Both the position numbers and the translations under genes were made by a program. Under the pieces are notes generated by a model. That model was not told the origin of the DNA. It did not search any database and worked only from the letters and a program-made list of their open reading frames with translations. Of a stretch of DNA of 64,000 nt, positions 49,326-59,441 are shown piece after piece (position 1 is the stretch's first letter; each line of letters starts with the position of its first letter). The DNA is taken from positions 1 through 64,000 of the forward strand of contig SFFL01000009.1 of NCBI GenBank assembly GCA_004557825.1, in the 5' to 3' direction. The DNA is from Bacteroidales bacterium. Its GTDB lineage: Bacteria; Bacteroidota; Bacteroidia; Bacteroidales; Muribaculaceae.

Positions 49326-49408
49326 CCAGGCGGGGCCGCAGGCAGATCCGCCAAGCCAGCCAGGCAGGCGGAGCAGAGCGGGCGGCGGCAGGCGGGGGAG
49401 GGCGGGGA

Positions 49409-51706
49409 TTAGAAGGGATAGCCGATGGCAAGGTGGAAGGCGAGGGAATTGCCGAAGGAGGTCATGTTGTAGTAGCCCTTGCGGCCGGTGTCGTAGGGGG
49501 CGTGGATACCGATGCCGAGGTCGGCGCGCAGGATGAGCATAGAGATGTCGAGGCGGAGGCCCACACCGGTGCCTAAGGCTATGTCTTTGAGGAAGGTGGA
49601 GGCGCGAAGCTCGCCGCCGGGGCGGTAGGGGTCTTTCTTCAGCAGCCATACATTGCCGGCGTCGAGGAATACGGCGCCATGCACCGGGCCTATAATCGGG
49701 AAACGGAATTCGGTGTTCAGCTCGAATTTGAAGGTACCGGTCTGGTCGAAGTATCCGTCGCGCTCGCTCTCAGGCGGGCGGTAGGAGCCGGGGCCAAGGC
49801 TGCGCACGGTGAAGGCGCGGATGGAGTTGGCGCCGCCCACATAGAATTGCTCCGCATAAGGCACCTGGCTGGAGTTGCCGTAGGCATAAGCGGCGCCGAT
49901 GGCGGCACGGCTCACCAGATAATTCTCGCCCCAGAGCCTGCGGCGGTATACGAGTTGCGTCTGCCCCTTGATAAACTGCGAGAAGGGGGTGCCGAAAAGC
50001 TTCTTCTCGCCCCGGCTGCCGCACAGCTCATACACGCTCCAGAAGAGGTTGCCTGCCTCCTGCAGCGAGAACGACCATGTGATGCCGTTGTCGGAGTCGA
50101 GCTGCTTGTCGAAAGTGGAGGAATAGCTCAGCTGAGGTATATACTGGCTCATAAAACTGAGGGAGATTGCCGGATTCTGCGCTATGACGGAGTCGAAATC
50201 GTGGGTGGTCTTCATCAGCTTCGTGTAAGTGAGCTTGAAGGGGGTGAGCGTGTGCGACCAGTGGCGCGACGACTGCCAGTCGTAGCTGAAGGAGAGATTG
50301 AACTGCGCCATCTTGAAGTAGTGGGGGCGGTTGAGCAGGTCGCCGTCGAGGGTGAAGCGGGTCCAGTTGAGGTTGCGGTTGCGCCGCTTGATGAAACCGG
50401 GAGCAAGCATACGCGGGAAGGAGAGCGAGGTGGTGAGGCCTACCTCGTAGGAGTTGAACAGGCTTGAGGAACCCTTGCCGGTCTGCCATTCGTAGCTGCC
50501 GTTGACACTGACGCTCAGCTGCTCGCCACCGCCGAAGATGTTGTGGTTGGTAATGCCCAGCTCCACACCCGGGCCGATGTAGGAATTGCTCTTGGAGGAG
50601 GCGTTGAGCGAGACGGAGAACTCAAGCGGCACGTCGAATGTGCAGCCGATCTGGGCATTGAGGGTAGGCTCGGCGGCGGCCGTATCTGGCTCCACCTCGA
50701 TGTTTATGCCGTTGAATATGCCCAGGCGCGAGAGGCGCGTCTGTGTGGAATTCATGTGCCTCACGGTGAAGTAGCGCCCCTTGCGCATAGTCACGCATTC
50801 CTCCATAAGCTTGCGGCGGAAGCGCGAGGGCATCATTTGGATGAGGGTGCCGCGGGCGGTCTCGATGGTATCGGGGGTGCCTCCGCCCTGATTGCGGAAG
50901 AGATACATTGTTACCTTGCCGGTTTTGTAGCGGGCGGCCATCCAGGAGGGGATGTTGGCGGCGAGCATCATGCGCAGGGCTATCTTTCGCGGAGCCTGGA
51001 TGGAGTCGGCCAGGTATTCGATGAAGTCGGGGCGGAAATAGTAGTAACCTCGGTTGCGCAGCGAGTTGGTGATTCGCACGCGCACGGCCGAGAGGGAGTC
51101 CACACAGTAGCGGTTGTCGGTGCGCAGATAAGCATCGCGGGCGGCAATCGAGTCGATGATGTGGTTCAGAGCGCAGGTGTCGGGGAGGAGGTCGATGCTG
51201 CTCAGTGTGTATGCCGGACCGGTTTTCACCTCATAGCTGATGCGCGCTTTCTTGGGATTCTTCCCCTGCACGAGCGAGTAGGTGGCGCCGCCGCGGAAAT
51301 AGCCGTTGTCGTCGAGGATTTCGTCGAGCATCTTTGTGCGCGATTCAGGACGCACGTCGGATACGAGCACCGGCTCGGCCACGAGCTTGTCGTAGGCCCA
51401 GTGCTTCAGGCCGTGGCCCGGGTCGTCCCAGTTGTTCCACACCCACAGTCCCACGGGGAATGGCCAGCGGAGCGAGGGGGAACCGAAGATGGCATTGTTG
51501 GGCGCTACGGCCACGGCATCGTTCAGCTCCGAGGCCACGCTCTCGGGGAGCTTAGTGCTGTCGGGGGTGATGGTTTTCACCTCCTTCAGACCGGTGTAGA
51601 GCATCTCCCCGTCGGGGATTCGGCGAGTGGTGGAGCAGGCCGCTATCAGCGGGAGCAGGGTGGCGGCCAGTGCTTTCAGGAGGATATGTGGCAGATGCTT
51701 TTTCAT
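49409..51706 (-). CDS. tamL: TamL, BamA/TamA-family outer-membrane lipoprotein
   Basis: A 765-residue lipoprotein (IAAC, Cys24) of the Omp85 superfamily. POTRA-like repeats (about 35-340) precede a 16-strand barrel with the family-typical VRSLGPGSYRPPES, YVGGANSIRAFTVR and a C-terminal Phe. It overlaps the tamB stop by 4 bp (ATGA), so the two are one operon. TamA/TamB-type pairs help move or fold outer-membrane components. Bacteroidetes TamL differs from TamA by its lipid anchor, seen here. Confidence 0.88.
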   Translation of the reverse strand: MKKHLPHILLKALAATLLPLIAACSTTRRIPDGEMLYTGLKEVKTITPDSTKLPESVASELNDAVAVAPNNAIFGSPSLRWPFPVGLWVWNNWDDPGHGLKHWAYDKLVAEPVLVSDVRPESRTKMLDEILDDNGYFRGGATYSLVQGKNPKKARISYEVKTGPAYTLSSIDLLPDTCALNHIIDSIAARDAYLRTDNRYCVDSLSAVRVRITNSLRNRGYYYFRPDFIEYLADSIQAPRKIALRMMLAANIPSWMAARYKTGKVTMYLFRNQGGGTPDTIETARGTLIQMMPSRFRRKLMEECVTMRKGRYFTVRHMNSTQTRLSRLGIFNGINIEVEPDTAAAEPTLNAQIGCTFDVPLEFSVSLNASSKSNSYIGPGVELGITNHNIFGGGEQLSVSVNGSYEWQTGKGSSSLFNSYEVGLTTSLSFPRMLAPGFIKRRNRNLNWTRFTLDGDLLNRPHYFKMAQFNLSFSYDWQSSRHWSHTLTPFKLTYTKLMKTTHDFDSVIAQNPAISLSFMSQYIPQLSYSSTFDKQLDSDNGITWSFSLQEAGNLFWSVYELCGSRGEKKLFGTPFSQFIKGQTQLVYRRRLWGENYLVSRAAIGAAYAYGNSSQVPYAEQFYVGGANSIRAFTVRSLGPGSYRPPESERDGYFDQTGTFKFELNTEFRFPIIGPVHGAVFLDAGNVWLLKKDPYRPGGELRASTFLKDIALGTGVGLRLDISMLILRADLGIGIHAPYDTGRKGYYNMTSFGNSLAFHLAIGYPF

Positions 51707-54700
51707 TTTGTAGCTTCCTCTTTTTCGGGTTGGGCGGCCGACGGCTCATCGGGCTTGATGGCCGCCTGATTCTTGATGGCCGCCTGTGATTTGCGGGAGC
51801 TGCGGAAGATGTCGCGCAGGGTGCGTATCTTCTTGCGGTAGACGAAGCCCACGCCCGTCTGGGTGATTTCCCCTTCGAGAATCGACTCATAGCCGGTGTG
51901 GCGGAACAGACGCACATACATCGTGCCCTGTTTGTTGAGCAGATATTCAAAGGAGATGTCGGCAATCAGATTCTGGGCGAAGTTCTCGTCGGCCGAGGCG
52001 TCGGTGGTGTAATTGCCGCCGACAATTATCTTGAAGCGGTCGTCGAACAGGCTCTTGCTCACGCGGTAGCTGTACTGCATAGCGGTGGATGATACGCCGT
52101 CGCGGTTGCGGTCGAGCTGGTCGATGCCAAACGACACATCCACACCCTTGATGGCGGAGGAGGCCAGCGAGTTGAGCTGCCCTTCGAGGAAGGTGTAGAG
52201 TGGATTGCCCATCGTCGAGGCCTTTGTGCCGGGGCCGGTGTACTGGCCGTAGAGCAGTAGGTTCATAGCCTGGTTGGCGCGCTGGTCGGGCGACATGGCC
52301 TGCAGCTCGTTCTGCACGGTGATGTCGCTGTTGGTGCTCAGGTCGAAGACCACATTCATCTGGTCGAGCGAGCCGGTTACGTTCAGACCCACGTCGAAGT
52401 TTACCTGGCGGGAGTTGCCGTTGTCGTTGACATTGGCCTTTACCTCGTCGAAGGCGTGGATGTTGAGGGTGGGGTCGAGCATCTGGCCGTTGAACACCAC
52501 ATAGGAGCCTTCGCGGAAGTTGAAGGTTTTCTCCGACATAACCGGTGGCATACCGTAGCGCACGAAGCCGTCGTTGAGGTTGATGCGGCCGGTCACGCGC
52601 TCGTCGCCGAGGTAGTCGAGCGAGTAGTGGAGGCTGCCCGAGGGCTGCAGCTGGGCGCGGTTCTTGCCGTCGGCCGAAAGGTCAACAGCTAAGGTGGAAC
52701 CTTCGGAGAGGTTGAGGGTGAGGTCGAGATTCATAGCCACGCCCTCGCGGGTGATGGAGTCGGCCTGCGCCACCTGCGCCGTGTCGGTGAAGTTGACGAA
52801 GTGTACCATCTGACGGTTGGTGCGCGAGGCGATTGCCGACTGTGCGTCGGGAATCACGTAGGTGACGTTGGTGCCGGGGAGCACGTCGAGCTTGCCGGTG
52901 ACTGAGAGCCAGCGGGAGAGGTCGCCGCGCACCTTGGCGTCGAGGTCGATGTATGCTTTGCCGTAGACATCCTGCTCGCGCTTGCGCTTGGAGCCTACAA
53001 GCTGGGTATTGTGGGCAGTCATAGAGAGATTTAGCTTGGCGGCGGCGAGGTTGCTGATGTCGACGGTGCCGTCGATGGTGAGGGGATTGTCGTTGACGGC
53101 TTTGATGTCGAATTGGTCGAAGGTGATGAGGTTGTCGACCACGGGGATGCGAACGGTGTCAAAGTCGAGGGTGGAGCCGAGCATATCTACATTGACGCGG
53201 GTGGAGTCGAAACGCACCCAGCCGTTGAGGAGCGGCTCGGAGGGCTTGCCGGTGACTTCCATCGTGCCGTCGAGCATACCGTGGAGGCGGGCGGTGCCGC
53301 GCGGCATGAAGGGGTTGACCACCGACAGGGGGAAGTGGATCATGCGCAGGTCGAGGGCGAAGGGGTGGGCGGCCACCGAGTCGTTGAGGTTACCGCTGGC
53401 GGTGATTGTCTTCACACCGTTGACCATCAGGGAGGTGTTGGCGCGGATTACACCGGAGGCGTTGGTGGAGAGGTTGACGGCGGCATCGAAATCGCCCACT
53501 TTCTCGCGGCCGTAGAGGAAGTTGTGGAGGCTGAGTTGGCCGTCGCCGTCGATGTTTTTGAAGCCGTCGGCAAACTGGAGGACCATATCGGCGGAGAGGT
53601 CGCCTTGCATTGGTGGTGCGAATGGGTTGATGGCTATCCAGTCCTGGAGCTTGATATCGGTGAGCTTCAGATGGAGCGTCTCCTGGGCGGTGCTTCCGGC
53701 GGGGGCTTCGCTGCCGGGGGCTGCTTCACTTCGGGCATACGCCCTCAGCACAGTGCTGCTCTCGGAGGAGGCAAGGGAGGGGCTGCCGCTTTCGGAGGAG
53801 GCAAGGGCTTCGGAGGAGGCGGGGCTATCGGCAGGGGCGGTGAAGAGGCGGAGGGTGGAGGTGGCGCTGTGGAGGTCGATGTCGGCGCGGATGCGGCCAT
53901 CCTTGATGTTGTAGGAGATGAAGTTGTTGTGGTTGATTTCCCAGTCTTTATAGCCGATGACGGGGTGGTAGGGCACGAAGGAGAGGCGGAAGGTGTTCTC
54001 CTCGGGCATGGTCACGACGGAGCCGAAGCTGAAGCCGGTGACATCTTCGATGTTGCGTTGGCGGAAAATCATCGAGAATTTGTCTTTGCCTACAAAGCCG
54101 CGCAGGTCTACGTGGGCAAACTGGTCGAAGGTGCCCGGCTTGTTGTTGAGGGTGGCGTCGTAGATGAGCATATTGCCGCGCTGGCGTATGGTCAGGTCGA
54201 TGGAGTCGAGGGTGTTTTTGCCCACTTCGAGTTTGCGCAGAAGGGCTGAGGCGGAGATGAGGGAGTCGTTGGAGGCGGCGATGGCCAGGGAATCGAAGGT
54301 GATTTCGCTGTCGTAGAGGAAGCTGCTGAGGATGTTGTTGCGGCCCGCTCTTGCCGTGAGAGTGAATGGCGGGAGGGCGCGCTGCAGCGAGTCGACGGCA
54401 ATCTGCCGCTGCAGGGTGAAGCGGCAGAGCATCGTAGAGGTGTTGGTCATGGCCGTGAGCAGCGAGTCGATGCCGCGCGGCGAGGTGGCCAGCAGGCAGA
54501 GGTCGCCGTTGTCGAGGTCGATAGCGGTGGTGTCGGCGTCGGTGAGGATGTGGGCCAGGATGTTGTCGGCGTTGACGGTGCCGGAGGCCATGCGCCAGTA
54601 GAGGCTCTTGATGTCGAGGTCGGCGTTGACCGACATCGGGGTGGTCTGCTTCACGCGGCGACGGCCCACACGCACGGTGCGGGTTTTGGGCAGGGTGAAG

Positions 54701-56904
54701 GCGGCTGTGGCGGAGAGTTGCGCCGAGCCTTCGCCCACGGAGTCGGAGAGGTGGAGCGTCTGCAGGTCGATGTCGCGGAAGTTGCCGTCGAGCTTCCAGC
54801 GGAGGGTGTCGCCGGCGAGATTACCGGCGGCGTTGACTTTCAGGCGTGCGCCGGGATTGTCGGAGGAGGCGGCCAGCGAGGCGTTGCCGTCGGCCAGGTC
54901 GAGGCGTGCGGTGATGTTGCTATAGGGGATGCCGTGGTAGCCGAGATGCTCCAGGTTGATATCGCCGACAAGGCGCGTGGCGGGGCTGAATGGGTCGAGG
55001 CCTTCGCCGTCGATGTTGGCCGAGGCGGTGATGTCGGTGATGCCCAGGGCGGGGAGGATGGCCTGGAGGGGGAATTTGTCGGCGTTAAAAGTGAGGCCGT
55101 AGCCCTTGATGCGGTTTTGCCAGTCGGCGCTGAGGGTGACGGCGCCGTCGGTGGTGGTGGCGTCGAGGTTGGCGCTGATGTCGCCTCGGTTGAGGGTAAC
55201 GTCGCCGTCGAGGGTGATGGGGGGCAGGTTAACTTGCTTGGCCATCCGGGCGTCGAGAAGTGAGGACTTGATGAACTGGCCGTTGGGCATCGAGCCGCGC
55301 AGGGTGAGCTGGCCGGAGGCGCGGGCGACGTCGGTGGGGTTGGCCACGCGTCCGCGGAGCGAGAGGTCGATATGGCGGGGGATTCTCAGGGCTATGCGGT
55401 TGATGTCGATGTCGGCGGTGGTGCCTCGGGCGTCAACGTCGAGGGTGAGGGGCACACCGGTGGGGAGGCCTTGCGCGATGGGCTGCACGGGAAGGGGCGC
55501 CAGGCGGCAGATGTCATCGTGACTGATGGTGGCGGCAAGTCGCGCTGAGAAGGGGAGAGGCTTTTTCGCGGCGGTGGAGTCGGCGGCAAGGCCCATCATC
55601 GCTGTCAGGGAGATGGTGGAGGAGGGGGTGGTCAGCTCCATATCGGTGGCACGGAGGGCGGTGGAGTCCATAACGAAGAGGCCGTGCAGCTCCAGGGGCA
55701 CGCCGCAGCGCTCGCGGGCGCTGATACGGCGGATGGGGGCGCGGAGGGTGGTGCCGCGGCTGAGGAAGGAATCGATGCGGATTTCGATTTCGGAGGCCTT
55801 GATGTAATTGAGGTCGAAGGCGGGGGAGATGGGGTGGGCGCCCTCCATAGCGTAGAGCGCCTGCGATTCGGTGAGCACAATCTGGTCGCAGGTGATGGTC
55901 CACGGCACAGTGGGGGCCGCCTCGGTGGCGCTCGCCTTAGGGCTTGGCTGCGCGGGAGCTGCCTCACTTCGGGCATGCGCCCTCAGCACAGTTCTGCCGG
56001 CGGAAGCCTGGGAGGCAGAGGCGGAAGCCTGGGAGGCAGAGACGGGCTGGGCGCTTGCTGCGGAGGGGGCAGCTGCGGAGGGGGCAGCTGCTGAGGGTGG
56101 GGCGGGGTAGATGTAGGCGGCATCGGCGCGGGTGATGGCGAGGCGGCGCACATCTACGGTATTGTAGCGCATATCGACGTCGGCGGAGAGGATTTCGCCG
56201 GTGCCGATGCGGCAGCTAAGGTCGGTGATGGTGGGGGGCATCTGCATAGTGTAGCCGATGCGGGCGAGGGTGGCGCGGTTGAGGGTGATATGCCAGTTGA
56301 CGGGCACGGTGTCGGTCTTTACGGGCGGGGGCACGGTGTCGGGGCGCATATCCATAGCCACATCGCCGCTGTCGATGGCTATGTCGTTGATAATCACGCG
56401 CTGGGCGGCGATGTTTACGCGCGCTTGGGTGAGGATGGCTGAGCGCACCTGGGCCGTCATATAGAGGGTGGAGTCGGGGGTGCCGAGGCGGAAGGCGGTG
56501 GTGCTGACGTCGGCTTTTTCGGCCACGATTTCGCCGGTGAAGAGGGGGGTGAGGGCCACTTTCAGGTCGCCGTGCCCGGCGGCGACTTCCATTCCGGGGG
56601 TGTAGAAGCGGGCTGAATCTACAAGGAGGTGGAGGGGAAATTTCAGGCGGAGGCCTTTGGCGGAGATTTCCATCTGTCCCGGAGTGGAGATGGCGGAGAG
56701 CACGCGCGGGAAGGCAAAGTCCTGAACAGGCGGCAAATATAGCAGCAAAAGGAGGAGCACTGCCAGGGAGATGATGCCCAGCAGGGTCCACATAATGGTG
56801 CGTGCTATGATACGTATGGCTTTTTTCACCGCCGTATGAAGTGATGGGTTGAAACGCGTGTGAGTGGCCGCCAATCGCGGGGGCTGCCGCTTATTAATCT
56901 TCAA
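51703..56904 (-). CDS. tamB: TamB-family translocation/assembly protein with two family B inserts
   Basis: A 1733-residue periplasm-spanning protein: an N-terminal membrane anchor (about 38-58), a very long AsmA/TamB beta-groove, and the C-terminal DUF490 domain with LEGQLNSLASSAIKGVDVSFGIDQLDRNRDG and AMQYSYRVSKSLFDDRFKIIVGGNY. TamB-type proteins carry lipids or outer-membrane proteins across the envelope. Two low-complexity Ser/Ala/Glu-rich linkers (about 266-330 and 1030-1080) each contain a family B repeat read in frame as TVLRAHARSEAAP and TVLRAYARSEAAP. The ends of the protein are normal, so the inserts appear tolerated. Confidence 0.9.
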   Translation of the reverse strand: MKINKRQPPRLAATHTRFNPSLHTAVKKAIRIIARTIMWTLLGIISLAVLLLLLLYLPPVQDFAFPRVLSAISTPGQMEISAKGLRLKFPLHLLVDSARFYTPGMEVAAGHGDLKVALTPLFTGEIVAEKADVSTTAFRLGTPDSTLYMTAQVRSAILTQARVNIAAQRVIINDIAIDSGDVAMDMRPDTVPPPVKTDTVPVNWHITLNRATLARIGYTMQMPPTITDLSCRIGTGEILSADVDMRYNTVDVRRLAITRADAAYIYPAPPSAAAPSAAAPSAASAQPVSASQASASASQASAGRTVLRAHARSEAAPAQPSPKASATEAAPTVPWTITCDQIVLTESQALYAMEGAHPISPAFDLNYIKASEIEIRIDSFLSRGTTLRAPIRRISARERCGVPLELHGLFVMDSTALRATDMELTTPSSTISLTAMMGLAADSTAAKKPLPFSARLAATISHDDICRLAPLPVQPIAQGLPTGVPLTLDVDARGTTADIDINRIALRIPRHIDLSLRGRVANPTDVARASGQLTLRGSMPNGQFIKSSLLDARMAKQVNLPPITLDGDVTLNRGDISANLDATTTDGAVTLSADWQNRIKGYGLTFNADKFPLQAILPALGITDITASANIDGEGLDPFSPATRLVGDINLEHLGYHGIPYSNITARLDLADGNASLAASSDNPGARLKVNAAGNLAGDTLRWKLDGNFRDIDLQTLHLSDSVGEGSAQLSATAAFTLPKTRTVRVGRRRVKQTTPMSVNADLDIKSLYWRMASGTVNADNILAHILTDADTTAIDLDNGDLCLLATSPRGIDSLLTAMTNTSTMLCRFTLQRQIAVDSLQRALPPFTLTARAGRNNILSSFLYDSEITFDSLAIAASNDSLISASALLRKLEVGKNTLDSIDLTIRQRGNMLIYDATLNNKPGTFDQFAHVDLRGFVGKDKFSMIFRQRNIEDVTGFSFGSVVTMPEENTFRLSFVPYHPVIGYKDWEINHNNFISYNIKDGRIRADIDLHSATSTLRLFTAPADSPASSEALASSESGSPSLASSESSTVLRAYARSEAAPGSEAPAGSTAQETLHLKLTDIKLQDWIAINPFAPPMQGDLSADMVLQFADGFKNIDGDGQLSLHNFLYGREKVGDFDAAVNLSTNASGVIRANTSLMVNGVKTITASGNLNDSVAAHPFALDLRMIHFPLSVVNPFMPRGTARLHGMLDGTMEVTGKPSEPLLNGWVRFDSTRVNVDMLGSTLDFDTVRIPVVDNLITFDQFDIKAVNDNPLTIDGTVDISNLAAAKLNLSMTAHNTQLVGSKRKREQDVYGKAYIDLDAKVRGDLSRWLSVTGKLDVLPGTNVTYVIPDAQSAIASRTNRQMVHFVNFTDTAQVAQADSITREGVAMNLDLTLNLSEGSTLAVDLSADGKNRAQLQPSGSLHYSLDYLGDERVTGRINLNDGFVRYGMPPVMSEKTFNFREGSYVVFNGQMLDPTLNIHAFDEVKANVNDNGNSRQVNFDVGLNVTGSLDQMNVVFDLSTNSDITVQNELQAMSPDQRANQAMNLLLYGQYTGPGTKASTMGNPLYTFLEGQLNSLASSAIKGVDVSFGIDQLDRNRDGVSSTAMQYSYRVSKSLFDDRFKIIVGGNYTTDASADENFAQNLIADISFEYLLNKQGTMYVRLFRHTGYESILEGEITQTGVGFVYRKKIRTLRDIFRSSRKSQAAIKNQAAIKPDEPSAAQPEKEEATK
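53727..53760. repeat. Family B element inside tamB, copy 1
   Basis: CACTTCGGGCATACGCCCTC then AGCACAGTGCTGCT. It is read as TVLRAYARSEAA, with one base change in the left arm (ATACG in place of ATGCG). The right arm of the hairpin is absent. Confidence 0.88.
55964..55995. repeat. Family B element inside tamB, copy 2
   Basis: CACTTCGGGCATGCGCCCTC then AGCACAGTTCTG. It is read as TVLRAHARSEAA. Only the left half of the hairpin is present. Confidence 0.9.
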
Positions 56905-56960
56905 CGCCCGGGGGCGGCCAAAAGTTTATGCAGAAAGTGGCGGAGAGGCGAGGCGGCTTT

Positions 56961-57011
56961 ACTTCGGCCATGCGCCCTCAGCACTGTGTAGAGGGCGAAT
57001 GCCCGAAATTA
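56961..57011. repeat. Family B hairpin (intergenic)
   Basis: ACTTCGGCCATGCGCCCTCA, then GCACTGTGTAGAGGGCGAATG and CCCGAAAT. A diverged full-length copy between tamB and the lipid-kinase gene. Confidence 0.85.
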
Positions 57012-57021
57012 TGCCAGGGCT

Positions 57022-57080
57022 GCATTTTCAATTTTGCCAGGCCTGCATTTTAAATTTTAAATTTTAAATTTTCAATTTGC
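57022..57080. repeat. AATTTTAAA tandem repeat
   Basis: GCATTTTCAATTTTGCCAGG is followed by a run of ATTTTAAATTTTAAATTTTC. A short relative (GAAAATTTAAAATAAAAATG) is seen after gdhA at 40384. Confidence 0.7.
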
Positions 57081-57086
57081 GGGGGA

Positions 57087-58052
57087 TCAGTGGCCGGTGA
57101 GGAGGTGCTTGAGGGAGAGGGAGGCGTCTTTGAAGATGCCCTGGAGGGGGGTGAGGACGGGTTTGAAGCGGTGCTCGGAGAGGGGGGTGAAGATGCGGAG
57201 GGCGCCGCGGTGGCAGCGCACGTCGATGATGTCGTCCATATTCACCGGTTCGCCATCGATGTGCGCTTCGCCGGAGCCTCGGCGGTAGATTACGCAGGCG
57301 GGTGCTCGGAAGGTGTGCACCATAGTGTTTTTCGAGATGTAGCCGGTGAAGATGTCCATACCCATCACGGCGGCGTCGATGGCGGTGCCGGAGTGCACGA
57401 TGGTGATGTCGAGAAGGCCGTCGGTGATGCTTGCCTCGGGAGCGATGTAGGCGTTGTTGCCCCACTGCGATGCGTTGCAGACGGCGATGAGGAAGGCTTT
57501 CTCGGTGAGTAGCTTGCCGTTGGCGGAGACAGTGTAGGTCTGCGGGCGGTATTGCACGTACTCCGAGAGTGCGCTTTTCACGTAGGATAGGAGTCCGCGT
57601 CGGCTCTGGCGGGCGAAGCGGTGGCTCACGGCGGCGTCGAAGCCCATACCGAAGGTGCAGAAAAACTCCTGGCCGTTGACGGAGCCGTAATCGCAGGGCA
57701 CGATGTTGTCGGAAGCGATGATTTTCAGAGCCAGGGGGATGTCCATCGGAATCTGCAGATGGCGGGCCAGGCCGTTGCCGCTGCCTGCGGGGAGGATGCC
57801 TAAGGCGGTGTCGGTGCCGCAGAGGGCGCGGGCGGTTTCGTTGACGGTGCCGTCGCCGCCGCATGCCAGCACGCCGTAGTAGCCCTTCCGGGCGGCTTCG
57901 GCTGCCAGGCGTGTGGCGTCGCCGCGCGCGCCGGTGAAGCGCACGTCCACGTCGTGGCCGCATTCGGCCATCGCACGGGTCACCATCTCGTCGACTCCCT
58001 TTTTGGAGCCGGTGCCCGAGATGGGGTTTATTATGAGCATCAGGCGTGCCAT
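57087..58052 (-). CDS. YegS/DAGK-family lipid kinase
   Basis: A 321-residue diacylglycerol/sphingosine-kinase-type protein. The catalytic domain has IINPISGTGSKK, the nucleotide-binding CGGDGTVNE and LGILPAGSGNGLARHL, followed by a beta-sandwich with HIDGEPV near the C-terminus. It phosphorylates a lipid, possibly in sphingolipid or phospholipid turnover. It lies 10 bp downstream of tyrS on the same strand. Confidence 0.88.
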   Translation of the reverse strand: MARLMLIINPISGTGSKKGVDEMVTRAMAECGHDVDVRFTGARGDATRLAAEAARKGYYGVLACGGDGTVNETARALCGTDTALGILPAGSGNGLARHLQIPMDIPLALKIIASDNIVPCDYGSVNGQEFFCTFGMGFDAAVSHRFARQSRRGLLSYVKSALSEYVQYRPQTYTVSANGKLLTEKAFLIAVCNASQWGNNAYIAPEASITDGLLDITIVHSGTAIDAAVMGMDIFTGYISKNTMVHTFRAPACVIYRRGSGEAHIDGEPVNMDDIIDVRCHRGALRIFTPLSEHRFKPVLTPLQGIFKDASLSLKHLLTGH

Positions 58053-58062
58053 AGGGCGCGGC

Positions 58063-59361
58063 TTAGTCGGTGACTTTCAGAAGGAAATAGTTTTTCTTGC
58101 CCTTCTGCACGAGGATGTATTTGCCATTGAGGAGCAGATCCTCGGATGCAGGGGTGTAGGGATCGGCCACCTTTTCCTTGTTCACGGAGAAACCGCCGCC
58201 CTGAGCGAGCTTGCGCAGCTCACCTTTGGAGGGGAATACAGGCGCGTGGTCAACGAGCAGGTCGGCGAGTTTCACGCCCTCTTTGAGCAGCGAGCGGGAA
58301 ATCTCAAACTGGGGCACACCCTCGAAGACGCTCAGCAGGGTGGCTTCGTCGATTTTGTGGAGGGCGTCGGTGGCTTTGTTGGAGAAGAGAATCTGCGAAG
58401 CCTCCACGGCCATCTCGTAGTCCTCGGCGGAGTGAACCATAGTGGTGATTTCCTTGGCGAGACGCTTCTGCAGGGGGCGCTGACCGGGGTCGGCCTTCTG
58501 CTGTGCTATGAGCGAGTCGATTTCCTCCTTGTCGAGGATGGTGAAAATTTTGATGTATTTCTCGGCGTCCTCGTCGGAGACATTGAGCCAGAACTGATAG
58601 AACTGGTAGGGGGTGGTGCGCTTGGGGTCGAGCCAGACGTTGCCGCTCTCGGTTTTGCCGAATTTGCCGCCGTCGGCCTTTGTGATGAGGGGGCAGGTGA
58701 GGGCGAAAGCGTCGTCGCCGCCGGCGATGCGGCGGATCAGCTCAGTGCCGGTGGTGATGTTGCCCCACTGGTCGGAACCGCCAAGCTGCAGGTGGCAGTT
58801 GTGGTGCTGATAGAGGTAGAGGAAATCGTAGCCCTGGAGGAGCTGGTAGGAAAATTCGGTAAACGACATACCCTGGCCCGATTCGCCGCTGAGGCGCTTC
58901 TTCACGGAGTCTTTGGCCATCATATAGTTCACGGTGATGCACTTGCCGATCTCGCGGATGAAGTCGAGGAAACCGAAATCCTTCATCCAGTCGTAGTTGT
59001 TTACGAGGATTGCGGCGTTGGGGGCATCGTCGTTGAAGTCAAGGAATTTTTCGAGCTGCTTCTTGATGCAGGCCTGGTTGTGGCGGAGGGTCTCCACATC
59101 GAGGAGCTTGCGCTCCTGGCTCTTCATCGAGGGGTCGCCGATCATACCGGTGGCACCGCCGATTACGGCGATGGGGCGGTGGCCCGAGCGCTGCAGATGC
59201 TTGAGCATCATCACGCCCACGAGGTGGCCTATGTGGAGCGAGTCGGCGGTGGGGTCAATGCCGAGGTATGCCGAAGTCATACCTTTTTTGAGGAAATCTT
59301 CAGTTCCGGGCATCGACTGGTGCACCATGCCGCGCCAGGTGAGTTCTTCTACGAAATTCAT
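58063..59361 (-). CDS. tyrS: Tyrosyl-tRNA synthetase
   Basis: It charges tRNA-Tyr. The 432-residue class I synthetase carries the HIGH motif as HIGHLVG (about 41-47), the Tyr-site [24 protein letters not shown] (landmark), the KMSKS equivalent KFGKTES, and a C-terminal S4-like RNA-binding segment ([13 protein letters not shown]). It is preceded by an aminotransferase gene on the same strand and followed by the lipid-kinase gene. Confidence 0.97.
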   Translation of the reverse strand: MNFVEELTWRGMVHQSMPGTEDFLKKGMTSAYLGIDPTADSLHIGHLVGVMMLKHLQRSGHRPIAVIGGATGMIGDPSMKSQERKLLDVETLRHNQACIKKQLEKFLDFNDDAPNAAILVNNYDWMKDFGFLDFIREIGKCITVNYMMAKDSVKKRLSGESGQGMSFTEFSYQLLQGYDFLYLYQHHNCHLQLGGSDQWGNITTGTELIRRIAGGDDAFALTCPLITKADGGKFGKTESGNVWLDPKRTTPYQFYQFWLNVSDEDAEKYIKIFTILDKEEIDSLIAQQKADPGQRPLQKRLAKEITTMVHSAEDYEMAVEASQILFSNKATDALHKIDEATLLSVFEGVPQFEISRSLLKEGVKLADLLVDHAPVFPSKGELRKLAQGGGFSVNKEKVADPYTPASEDLLLNGKYILVQKGKKNYFLLKVTD

Positions 59362-59441
59362 ATCTTAAGTGAGTTTTTATCTTGTGAATAGTAAATATTT
59401 GCGGAGGATGGATGGCGGGCGCCCTTCAGAGGTGCCGGGCC

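Noticed and set aside
57064..57963. Minus-strand frame of 299 codons overlapping the lipid kinase gene
   Set aside because: Arg/Pro-rich frame shifted relative to the true gene, which carries GGDGTVNE and GSGNG.
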